Source: Meandrina meandrites
Lineage: Eukaryota; Cnidaria; Anthozoa; Scleractinia; Meandrinidae
DNA: 64,000 nt
Direction of reading: 5' to 3'
NCBI GenBank assembly: GCA_963693305.1
Contig: OY855912.1
Location: 6,746,001-6,810,000, forward strand
Shown: positions 26,341 through 39,400 of the stretch, in pieces
Numbering within the stretch: the first letter of the stretch is position 1
How the letters are laid out: every line of letters starts with the position of its first letter
Made by a program: the position numbers and the translations under genes
Notes under the pieces: generated by a model
Databases searched by the model: none
The model's input: the letters and a program-made list of their open reading frames with translations, nothing else
What the model was told of the DNA's origin: nothing

Positions 26341-29300
26341 CTATAAGAAAGTAAAGAGAAGAATAACGACTATAAGGATAAGTTAATACTGTTAGGGAAT
26401 AGGATAAAGTAATGTTTTTGGATTGAAATCCCATCTTGAGAAATGCCTAGGTCAAAATAAATTATTTCCAATACCAATACTTCTCTTGACACTACCCACA
26501 ATTAAACGCTAAAACACAGCGATAATATTTCTCAACGTTAGCATCTTTGTTTCTCTTGGCGAACAAAACTTCAGGCACGTCAAAAACAATTTTTCTCATA
26601 TAGAGAAGTTGCGTTTTCGTATTCGAATTGTAAAGAACAAGAGTGTAGAGATAATGAGAGATTAAGAAATACACTATTGCAGAAAAAGACGGCACAGAAA
26701 AATAAATATTCCCGCATTTTCTAACGCGTCGTTACGTCTAGAAGTGCAGAATTTGTTTCACCGGAACTCAAGAAACCAGGAAACCTGACACATTAACAAG
26801 ACTTCTGGTATCTTCATTTAATGCCTGGATAGTTCTCTTGTATATAAACCTATTTTCTTACTTTTAAAAACACTTCTCCTCTTTCTTCCACTTCAAAGCC
26901 GCCAAGATCATCAAGAATTGCTTTGGTAGCTTCACTGATGTGAATACGGAGAGCTGAAGAATATAATAATAATTACAACATTACAATCGGAAATGTAACA
27001 TTTATAGAGCAGCGCGTAAATTATAAATGCGACGACAGTCCGAGCTTCTTGGCATTAGTACGTTTCATGAAGGAGCGTCTCGATTATAAAAGGATTTTCG
27101 TGCATCGAAACCCTTCCGTGAGCAGATACCTGAGGGGGAGGGGCGGGGGGGAAACGTGGTCCAGCCACATACAACAAACACTATCATTTTTAATCTTCCA
27201 TAAGAGGACACTTTTCGAAATGGGCATTTTTTTCTTTAACCGCTTATGGTAAAGTCCACTGCACCGGAGTTCGAACAGTGGTGTAGCAGCTCTCGTAAGC
27301 TTGTAATTCTAGTTTAGCAGCTGCTTTTGTTTGTGGTGCTAGGGGCATTGTTCCTTTTGTTTGTTCTATTATTTTCTCGCAGAATATTCAAAACGATGAT
27401 TTACTTTAAACGATATTTCACACTGTCACTTCGTGCAACAGAAACTGGAGATATGCAACAGGCTGCGGTGTCACTAGGCTCGGTACAGACTTCAGCGTCA
27501 AATTTCTCTTCAAATTGTCAATACAACAATAAACATGCTAAGAGAACTCATCACGGACGAAAAATTGTCTTACCAAGTTAACACGTTCCACAAAGTCTAT
27601 AACAAACGTATGAAGACTAGCAAAGAGAACGTGTTGTTGATATCATGTGGCGAACGGGTTTAAGATACAAACCTTCTCCGTTAGATTCCATTCTTGAAGC
27701 TGTGTTGACCGTGTCACCAAACAAACAGTACCGAGGCATGGTGTTGCCTACCACGCCCGCAACACAAGGACCTGTGATAAGAAGCAGTGTAATCAGTAAG
27801 GGAAACGATAAAACAATCATGATCGAAACAAATGAACAGCAATGACAGACATTAGGGAACATGTCGAGGGATTGGTGGGATAGCTACTCCCTCGCATGTG
27901 TCACAGGACAGAGAATGGTCTACGGGTCTTGTATACTAAAACGAGAGTCGACGCCACAAACGTCGAATGATAAAAAATAAATAAATAAATAAATAAATAA
28001 ATAAATGAATAAATAAATAAATAAATAGCACAAATTTCTTTCTCAGCTAGCAACTTGTTGAATCAAAAGGTCGTTACTTGGTCAGCCAGAAAATAAAAAC
28101 AACCTGTTTACTAAACAAAAAGGACTAAAAATTGCATAATGACTTGAAGACATTTCCTTCGCTTTTTCTTCGCCCCCAGCAAAAATTTAATCAAATGATA
28201 GAAGATTCAGCATTTGGTAACTAAGGTGAGTGCAAAAGAAAAATTATTGATTAATGCTGAACAGGATGTCTCCTCTCAAAAACGAAAACGTATCTTTTAC
28301 AAACGTCTACAAATGTTAAAAATTTCCATAGTTTTTGTTGCCAAGCTAGCAATTAACTCTCACATTCTAATCCAGTGGTGATATTTGTTCACGTACCGGG
28401 CAAATTTTTTTACCTATTTACATAAATTAAAGAAAACAGTGTCACAGATTTCAACCAAATTTAGACATAAGAAAATAGCCACCAAATTGAGCGAGCTATA
28501 AAAATAATCACTTAAAACAGCGAAGGAACATTTCAATAACACAGCAAATACAAAAGAAGGAATGGATGGACAGAAATTGAACAACACTAAAACAGATTTG
28601 TGATATCGGTTTTTTACACTGAAAACTGTTAGGCTAAACAGTTTTCAAAGCTTATCTCGTTTGTTTGAAACTTTTAACTAAAACGCCCGGGAGACATGTT
28701 TACTTGTGATGAAGCTATAGTTTTACCATTTAGATCCATGAAAGCAATTTCTTCGCTTACAATAAGTCTCATAGCGAGTATTTTGACAAAACTTGATAAA
28801 TCAGGCTAAACTCGGCCGTGACAGACAAACTGGTTTGCTAATTACCGCTATGAAGTCCAACCCTGAGCTTCAGCTGATGATCTGGTTTGTGTCGAACTTT
28901 GAAGTCGTTCTTCACAGCTTCCACGAGGTGCAGTGCCATCCGGGATATTTCACCGGCATGCTCGTGGCCATTTCTGATTGGTAGGCCTGATACAACCATG
29001 TAAGCGTCACCAATTGTCTCAACCTGAACAAACACAAACAGCCTTTAGAAAGCATCAAAAAATATTTCAATCATTGAACAGCAACAAGCCATCACGATCT
29101 ATGTCTTCAGTGGCTACACATCATCTGACAACAGACGCTGAATGTTAAGGAGGCTATGTGCGTTTTGTTTTAATCTCGCCGTAAGACGCAACCCGAAGTT
29201 CAATTTACCGCTCGACACTCGGGAGAAAAACACAAAAATTGCTCAGAGTTCAAGAGTCTTAATTAACAATATCATCTTTAATAAGTTCAATAAAAACTGT

Positions 29301-32300
29301 TTTCTTACTTTGTACACGTCATACTCTTGAATGATGTCATCAAACAACGTGTAAAGATCATTGAGGAGAGTGACAACCTGCAAAAGAAAATCAGCAAATT
29401 AGAACTGAACTGTAATGTTTTTGCAAATCTTATGAGAAAGGCTTCACAGTGATCATCACCTAATTCCTTAACATTGGATAAATATGGGAGGCGTACAAGA
29501 CTCTACTCTCAGAGATCCTCTCTCCACCCAGGGGTTCTCCACCCAGGGGTATAAATGGTTACTAGCTGGTGAATTGTTGGGGAAACCTGACAGAATGCTG
29601 GGGAGTAACCTGCGATGGGCGCATGCACTGACCTAGTAAGCTTGCCATCACAATAAAGCTGTGTCATGAAACTGTTTCATTCAGCGCTCAGGTGTACGAG
29701 ATGCAATATTTTAAGTTGTTAGAAAGTGGGTTATATACTGGTTTAACAGTTACACGATTAAGAAACCAAGTTCTCCCAAAATGATTATACAAATACACCT
29801 TATTCCAAAATGGCCGAAAATACATTTATTCTTTTGTCTTCATGTTAATTGGCCCTCATTACCTCGATCGCATCTGCAGAATTCAAAAAGAATCTTTGGC
29901 TTAAAACGAGGCAATGAGGGCCAATTAACATATAGGCAAAAGAATAATGTATTTTCGGCCATTTCGGAATAAGGAGTATGTTCAGCATAAAGCAGTAATA
30001 AAGCAGTAATACATGTTGATCCATACCTGCATGGGTGTGCTTCCTGATGAGAGGCTGGTGAATCCCACAATGTCACTGAAGTAGATTGACACCTCATGGA
30101 AACTTTCTGCCTCCACTTCTTGGCCCTTTTTGAGCTGCTCGGCTACAGGTCTGCAATGCGTGCGAACACAACGAGCGATTAAAAGAAAAGGCAAGCCTTA
30201 TCAAATCATACAGACTGGAAAACAAGGGATGGTGTTCAACTGAACGAAAAAAGAACTTACCATGAGAAAGGCGAAACCTGCAACTTCCTAGAAAACTGCC
30301 TGAAGCTTGCAAGTGACTGACTGTGATTCTCTCTGTATCTAACTCCTGCCTACTGGTCATGTCATCTCCTTGAGGCTTGCAAGCTTGTGTGAGTTCGTAG
30401 GTTGTAGCACTCTGTGTAGCTAACGCCTACCTGACTATCTCTGACTTAACAGCTTATGTGCTTGTGATACGCCATTTGAATGTATCTTTTGGTTTTCTTG
30501 TGTGGGTATGTCTTGCGCAAAAACACTGGCATCGTAAACACACAATGCACCAATGTCTTTGAATATAGCTGTGGTTTAGTGTTTGCACCGGCATCAGAAA
30601 CGTCTTGGATTCGAATTCTGATTTTGAAGCCCGACTTTCTTTAGACTTTCGTTGTCACAGCTTTAAGTTGTTATAAATTGCGAGGAGACTACCTTTCACC
30701 CTCAGGTCACGTATATGTTGTGGTTCAATTTTATCCTTGGTTCAAATTTTATTTTTCTTTGTTTTTGGGTATGGTAATGTATGATAATGAGTTAAAATAA
30801 AGGCAAATAAAATTTGAACCAAGGATAAAATTGAACCACAACATATATATATATATAATATCACACTGGTACGGTGATTCTAAATATCTGCTGCTCTTTT
30901 TTAGCATGTTGGGCGACCTGTGAGTTGTTCAACAGTTTCTGTGATAGCGTGCAAGTTCCGATTGCAAATGTTCATTCTCACGTTAAATTGTCTCAAGCCT
31001 AGTTCCATGTGTTCTTACATCACGTGGGTTACGCGAATATTATCGGAAAATACATGAATCACGCGACTCTTCCACGTGACTATTATAGCCTAATATCGTA
31101 GAGCTTTACATACCCAGGAAGCATCCTTTCCAACAGTGCATCCGTTTTCTTCTTCTCTTCAATCAGCTGCCCGGTTCTCTCCATGACCAACTCCTCCAAA
31201 TTATCGGCGTACTTTTCCATCATGTAGACGATGTTATCGAAGATGTTGGTTTTCCTGTTGAGTGAACAACAACAAAGGGACGCTTATTGAAGCTTAGTAA
31301 ACGTAAGACGGCTAGCCTGGACGCACCCGTCTCCATTTCCAGACGTGGAAATAGGAGACGACTGCACGCAGGCTAAAGACGGCCAGTAGTGTAGCAGCCC
31401 TCGTAAGCTTGTAATTCTACTGATCCTCTAGTGTAGCAGTTGCTTATTGTTTTTGAGGCTAGGGGCATTGTTCTGTTGTTTGTTCTATTGTTCTCTTTTC
31501 TCCAGTAGTGTAGCAGCCCTCGTAAGCTTGTAATTCTACTGGTCCTCTAGTGAAGCAGTTGCTGTTGTGTTTTTGGGCTAGGGGCATTGATTCTGTCGTT
31601 TGTTTTATTGTTCTCTGGAAGAGTAGCGAGCCATTCATGTAAGACGATAAGTGTTAGAAAGAGAGCATTGCAATTTTCTAGATTGTAGATTTTCACGGTT
31701 CCCCCTTTCAGTTTGAAGAAGGAAAACAAGACTGACTTTCTTTTATTTCAAGGCTACCTTTTTCACAAACAAGATATATTTAGTTTTCACTTATTTGTCT
31801 TCTGTTTTGGCAACTCGAGAAAAGTAAAAGCGACCTCAAGAGTGGTAAAACGTTTTATCAACCACGGTGGAAATGTGTTCGTGGAGACACGCTTTGTTTA
31901 AATTCGGTGATAAAGTAAACGATATTGTAAACAAAACAGAAAACATCAATTTTCAGTTTAAAATGATTTCAAAAGAATTTGATCAAAAATGAAATAAGGG
32001 CCAACTGGAAACTGAAGGGTAGCTAATACGAAATATATCACGAATTACATGTAATTCAGCTGACAACTTACATGCCATTGTTGACGAGAACTTTGTGCAT
32101 AATCTTCTTTATCTCGTGAAAGTCCGGTCTCTCTTCCGGGTTCTCCACCCAGCACTGTTTCATAAGTTCCCGGATCTCCTCAACACCGGTAATCAGCTGC
32201 GTCACCGTTGGGCGAAACGGCGGGAACTCGCCTTCCTTCACTCTACGAATAATGTCTACAGCAACAAAGACGTTCAATTAAATAATACATTTCACAGACA

Positions 32301-33389
32301 CAGTACAGGGTCGGATCCAGGATTTTTCTAAGGGGGGAGTGCACATCCAGATTTTTTTTCTTAGGAAGGGGTACACGCAGTTTTTTTTTTTGCAGAATAC
32401 CAGTTGAATTAGAAAGCTGCCCGGTCATTTCAGGGAGGGGAGATGCAAACTCCCTGCACCCTTCCCCTAAATCCGCCCCTGCGATATTTAGACCCCCCCC
32501 CCCCCCCCCCCCCCCCCCCGATGATAGATTCAGGCAATCACTCGGACAAGAAAACAAGGTAACTTTCGGATTTTAAACTTATTCATGTCCCACATTTAGT
32601 TTTTTGGTTAGTTTTGTGTGAAAATGTGTTACTAAACAGTTACTAAAACATTAGAAAGTCCGCTTTATTGCTTTTATATGTACCCTAACTAATTTATCGT
32701 TTGAAATAAGCGCCCCTCTCCTTTGGTGATCACTTTATTAATTCTCATAGCCTTTCTCGTGACTTAGTATTGATATATTGTGAGGAGAAATTTAATGATG
32801 GTCACTCCTGGGACTTAGAGGGTTGAACAGTTTAGGAACATTGTTAAAATCTTCCGTAAACAGGACACCAAACTGACCTTTAGGCTCCATGAAGTTTGCG
32901 CTGTAAGGTCCCTCTCTTGTGTGGAATTCTTGTAAAATTATAGCAAAGCTATAAACATCGCCTTTCTGAGTCCCCCTTGAGGGGCGATTGGGAACTCGTA
33001 AAAGTTCTGGCGCCACCCAGAGTAAGTCTAAAATGTAGGGAAAGAAGGGTTAAGTTAGCATAACAAAACCTTCAGCCTTGAGAAGTTGAGAAAAAAACTA
33101 ATAAAAAAAATGTTTTCGGTTGCGTTTAAAACTAGAAGCTTGTGGTGCTGTGCATGTGAAACAAATTTAACAAACCTAACACTATTTAGTAGAATCGCAT
33201 AGCTCAAAGAATTCGCGCGCTCTGATTGGCTAGAGATGCGAGGGTATTCAGCGCGGTATTGCGACTTGAAAGTGAGGCTGCGCTAAAATTCGCAACATTC
33301 ACCACATTTTCATTTTAAAAAGGTTATGCGATTCAAGGAAAATCAATTACCTGACTCGTGAATTCCACGTTAAATTTCACTTGAAAAAT

Positions 33390-33447
<58 letters not shown>

Positions 33448-36400
33448 ACGTGGAATTCCCTCGTCAGGTAATGGATTTTCCTATAGAATTCTACTAGTAT
33501 ACCAATTAAATTACTGCAATCTGATTGGCTGAGCTGTTGAACACTATCAGCCATTAGTGTGCAGTGGCTGAAGGTCGTCTACAGAATGGCGACATTTTCT
33601 CGTTTCTCGGAAGTTTCGGAGGAAGTTTAGAAACATTATTGGATAATTTCAATAAACAATATTGATTAATTTCAATAAACATTATTGAAACATCATTGGA
33701 TAATTTCCGCGAAGACTAAAAGTAGGAAAATCACCGTTGCACGAGTTTAAAACTTTAAAATTACTGAATAAACTGATGAGCGTGAGTTCTACTAAAACAA
33801 TTAGATATTTCGCTCTCAATTTCTGTGAGGTGATAGTTGATGAGGCCGAAGGCCTCATCAACTAGAAATCTCAAGCTCATAATCTAATTGTTAATTAGAG
33901 TCCTCCAGCTGGCAGGGGGCTCAGACCAGTTGGCTATTTACAAAGCGTGGAGTAGTTGAATTTGGGACCACCGAACACAAATCCATCTAGTGGCAGGAGG
34001 ATTTGATCCTGGGACCTCTGGATTATAAGTCCAGCACCCTAACCACTAGGCCACCCAACCCCAAGATAAAAACCAAGTGTAAATCAGTGACATCTAACCT
34101 CGGTAGTAAGCGTAGTCTTCTCTATTCTTTTTCAATTTATTTCTAAATGAAGGGAGCCCAAAGTCTGTGATTTTTAGAACCCAGCGACTGTCCACCAAAC
34201 AGTTGGATGATTTGAGATTCCCATGGGATTTCACATCTGTGCTGTGCATGTACGCCATACCCTGAAGGAAAGACTGCAGATTAATGACTCGAACGTGAAA
34301 TAATTGTGTGCATAATTATGTGACAATGATCAAACAATCACAGGCTGGACTAGCTCCACAACAATGCTGATCTGACGTCTCCCATGTCATGACCACAGAA
34401 AAGTGTCCCAGTCAGGGGAAGCACCATTACGCGTTCATTCGGTGGTAAGAAAGAGCTGCCATTATTGTTAGAGACTTTACTTTGCGACTTGCTGGCTCAC
34501 TCCCCCCTCCTCCCTCCCTCAGTCCCGACACCCACCCACCCACCAAGCAGTGCCAATTTTGAATGCTCTGCTGTAAAGATAAGTAATTATTTGCCAATTG
34601 GCATGTACGTATCGCAGCTTACTCAAACTTCTCTACACAGCACCTATCTTCAATACAAATTCCATGATGACAACTGATTACACAACTGTAAAGCCCGAAT
34701 TAAATCAAACATACCTTTACTATATCCGCCACAAGTGAAGCGATAAACATGTGATCCAGCTTGACGTCTTCATTTTCTAAAATATCCTGAAGAAGACAAG
34801 TTTAAATTACTGCATAATACTCTGCTACTCCAACATTAACCTTTTTAAAAAACACATTCCAGCATGCACCTTCAAACCGCGTGCACACCGCAAAGAACTT
34901 AAGGCAAAGGCTAAAAAGCTCTTTGCACACATTGCGTACCTAGCTTATAATACTGCTAAAATGAATAAAGAGCGATAAATGCACACTATAAAGAGAACAT
35001 AAGCTGGAGTATAATAATTACAAGGTCGTTACCTGCAGACTTCCTCTGGAGCAATACTGCATAACTATACAAATTTCAGGCTCTACACAAGCACCAATGA
35101 ATTGATTCAAATTATCATGTCTAATATCCCGCATCTAGTCACAAAAAGAAGAGAGAATCAGTGTAACTTAAAGACATAAAATGCTGGCTTGTTTAAACAC
35201 CACCGCATGCATTTAAATTCAACATTCAAAGCGTGGAACAGTAAAATTGACATTCCATGTACATATCAGTGAACACAGTCTTGGACTAAAATGTTTAAAA
35301 GCTTACTAAGTGAATGTTTTATCAAAAGTGGGAGCTCACTACAGGGCTCCATTATTGCTAAAACCCAGGTCATTTTAATGACTACAGATTTAAAAATCTA
35401 TAGTTAGGTAATTCAAAAAAGGAATTGTGTTGAACTGTAAACACTGACTAAGTAAAGAAGATTACGTCTATTTACTGTAGGAAATACAGTGTCATTAACT
35501 TGGAGACATAATTTTGCATGCTGATGCCAATAATATTAGTTTTAGCAAATAATTATAGACACCATTCATGTAAATACCTGTTTCAGCTCTAGAAGAACTT
35601 TTCTTGTCAAATCTATATGTCCTTTAGGAAGCTTAGCTACTGTGACCATGTTTCCCTGGAAGACAACAAGTAAGTAAACTTCTGTATGTGGTAGTGATCA
35701 AATTACCCACCATTCACATTTTTCAGAATCAAACCAAGAGTCATATTACAAGTGTGGTGCAAACCTTAGTCTGTGTGCAATATTTTTTAAACAGAAATAA
35801 AGGTTTTGACATCTCTCTTTTTAGAATTTTCTGATGGCTTTTGTTTCAATGGGCCTTTTTCCGAGTTGCCCTTTGCTTCATTTTCAAATGAGTCCTCACG
35901 CGAAACCATTCAAATGAAAATGGACATGCAGGTGAAACTCATTTTCATATTAATGGTTTCGCACAAAGACTTGTTTTGAAACAGAGGCAAAGGGTAACTC
36001 AGAAATGGCCTATTGGCCGAGTTGCCAAGTTCCACAGTCCCTCTCTGATAAGTGACAACGCTGCCGCCATCTTTTCTTGCATTTTGATTGGTCAGTTAAA
36101 ACAGAAGCCATCAGAATGTTTTCAAAAAGATGTCAAAAATTAACCTGGAATGCTGATAATTGGCAACAGTACAGCGCACAGCGCTGCAGTGAAACAGGAT
36201 AACACAACACAATACAATGAAGCTGACGACATTAGAAAAAATACAATAATTTGTTGACACAATATTGGCACAATATATGCATTGTACGCATACTAACAAA
36301 TCAAGTTTGTGCATTGCGTGTCAAGTATGTGACCAGTTAGAGCAGGACTCAGTACTTGAACCAAGCCACAAAAGTCAACCAAAAACAAGGGACAGCAACC

Positions 36401-39400
36401 TTTTTTGGAAAACAGACACTATATTAATACAGCATCCAAAGTCTGCAACAAGGTTGCATTCGAATTTAAACTAACTGTCATTTATTTGTAGTGTTGTGTT
36501 TGATCGGAAAACACTATGCTGATGTAATTGTCTGTGAGTGGAGTATAAAGTGGAGCAAGCATGATAGACATAGGGGTTGTTGGCCTTGTTAATTTAGTCT
36601 GTGTACAAAGTCAAATGTGGAGTGAGTGGTTTCATGATTTCATATAACATATTAAAAGACAGTTTGCAGTCCACATTACCTTGTAGTTACCCACAGTTGT
36701 GATTTTGCCATCACTGCTCTCTTCCCTCATAAGAGGAACAGCTTCTTCATTTGTTTCTCTCTACAATATATAGATAAGTTACTGTATAAATAACTTGTCC
36801 AACAGCGACATTTAGAAACATACTTTAAACTGAAAAAGATACCAGTGCCAATCTAGTCTGATATCTAGTGGTCAACATTTACTGATAACATAACTTCCCC
36901 ATATACCATACTGTTCATAAAAGTTACCAAGAGATAAGTGATAATTCAGAGTATAGACAGTTATAACCTGGGGGTATTGTTATTGATGTAGCACCAAATT
37001 CTCCAAACTCTCATTAAAAGAAATATATGAAAACAAGGGAGGAGAATTAACACTTTGAGCTTAAGATTAAAAAGCTTAAGGAGAAAACTGGTCAAATCTC
37101 AATGTATACCATGTAATCTGTTGTGGAAAATCGTGACTTAATGTAAGCCAGATTGTGATTGGTTCTCAGGTTTAACGGTGCTAAAAACGTTCAAAACAAA
37201 GAAATGCTCACAAGTCGCACTTACAATAGCACTTGCTAAAGATGTGTTGGAGGTTCTACGCTCAAAGCCCAGTTGATTGTAGTCAATTTTCCACAGTCTG
37301 TTCTTCAGTTCTCTTTCTAACCTGTACTGCCTGGAAAAAAAAAAAGCAAACCAGATGCATCTTAAAATGATCACTAATTAAAGAACTTAATGGTGAGAAA
37401 CCTAGAAACACGAGAAACTTAATACAACAACCCTCCAAGTTTATTTTTTTCCTTAGTGGCCATTTGGCCACTGCATGACTGCTCAATTGCAAATTTGGTC
37501 GCCAGTGAAAAAGTTTAGTTGCTAAATTAAGCTCATGCTTTCAATCCGTCTTCTCAATTTTAGTCGCCATGCTGGCGACTTTTGTTCCAATTTAGTCGCC
37601 AGCTCCAAACTTTTAGTCACCATGGTGACTAAAATGGTCTTAACTTGGAGGGTTGCCAGTCTTTGCAGAGTCCCACTGAACCTTAGATTCATCAATTAGT
37701 GCCATTGGTTTACTGGCACCTACATAAATGTATGTGGGAGGCACATTGAATTAATGCTCACTGTGTTGGAGGTGTTCAAGGCCTAGTCAGGGTCATGTGG
37801 GTTAAGTTCTTGGGTAAAAGTGAAAAACAGCTCCCAGTAAAACCTGTTGGCCATTTGTTGCCAAAATCTGGCCAACAGTCGGCCGACAAACAGCCCACTG
37901 TTGGTTGACAAATGGTCAACAGTCGGCCGACAAACGGCCAACAATCGGCCAACTGTTGACTGACAAATGGCCAACAGCTGGCCAGCAGATTTTGTGCACA
38001 TACCCTGTAAAACTGAACATGTTGGCCGACTTGACTTCTGCAAACTCCAGGGATGTAGTTAAGAGTCAGGTAACGGATAATTTCACAAGCAGAAAGAGAG
38101 CTTATCACTGACTGAAATTTCACTAGCAATGCAAGAAAACAAAGACTTTGGATTAATTTAGAAGGTACACAAGCGAGAAAAGCCGGCAGAACTTGTGAAT
38201 GAGCCTGCTTCAAGTTGTTTCTTAGCTACATCCCTGGTACCCCAACTACATTTAAGGTATTAGACACAAAATGTTTATATTAATGTATTTACCTGATTAG
38301 ATTGATCACAAGGAGAAGAGCAAGGAAACCCAAACCACATGAAACTCCAGCAATGATTTCTGTTTTGTCGTCTGAAAAAACAAGATTGACATAAAATAAT
38401 AATGAAATGTAATGTTACCGGTAAAAATTATTGCAAGATTGTAAGAAGCTAAGGCTGTAGAAGAGAGTGGAAAAGGGTTTATCAGGAAAACTGACAGGCA
38501 AGGATGCAGAATCTGGCCTGTTCCTATTTGAATGTCCATGATTCATAGGCTTCTGGTTGTTGTGTGCATACTCAGAACTCATTCTGCTCAAAGCTGATTA
38601 GTTGACAATAAATAATGATCGAGCACTCTGCATGCTCAAAAAGTCTGATTTGGCTAGTCTGCAAAAATGTTGCTGACCAAAAGGAAAGTGGACTCTGGGG
38701 GCAAGATTGACTTCATGCATGCATCAGTGAGGCCCTTCCAGGGGAGAGGGGGAGGTGGGGTCCGTGTTGTTTGTCTGAATTTCAAAGTGTCCCATGTGGT
38801 TGTTTTGTTGCACTTTGCATCGCTTGACATCACTGTCCCAGTGCTTTCAATAAGCACCGACAGCACAAAAAGTGTTGGGTACTTTGCTTGGAGAAGTCGG
38901 CTACTTTTTCCCCTGAATTGAAGTAACTAGTAAAAGATCCTTTCAAACTTTGTTGATGCAATCGGCTACTCTATTCTAACCAGCTGCCTACTTCAAATTC
39001 TATGGAAACCCCTGCTGTCCGAATTTTAGCAGAAAGGTTCTCTTTTCTGGCGATTTCATTCTATGTGATGTCACTACTTTTTGGGCCATGTTGCTGATTG
39101 ACATTTACACTGGTAGAACCTCATCAGTAACTTGTGACAACACACTCTTATAGTTTCAGTGCACTCAGTTAACGCATTCAACACAAACCTGAAGGTTTCT
39201 CTGTTGTAGGTGGACATAATTCATTGTTAAATCCACACTTTGGACGGTCTTTTGGTGGTACTGTACTACCACCAACCCAAATCTTGGTCATACCTTTCCG
39301 GAACACAAGTTGAGGGAAGCCTTTTTTGGTTTCATTACCAGAGGTGTTACCATATGTTATTTGAAAGTCTGCCACCTCAACTAGTGCTGGAGGAAAGGAA

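Noticed and set aside
32243..32557. Glycine-run frame beside exon 16
   Set aside because: The glycines are the C27 homopolymer read in frame; no protein signature.
33985..34065. tRNA-Ile(TAT)-like gene on the minus strand
   Set aside because: Box A, an anticodon-like loop and box B are visible, but the acceptor stem does not pair and a non-tRNA tail follows; it is the head of a SINE.
37776..38213. 145-codon minus frame as a gene
   Set aside because: Its middle is a translation of the GGCCAACAG minisatellite, and it lies in a receptor intron.
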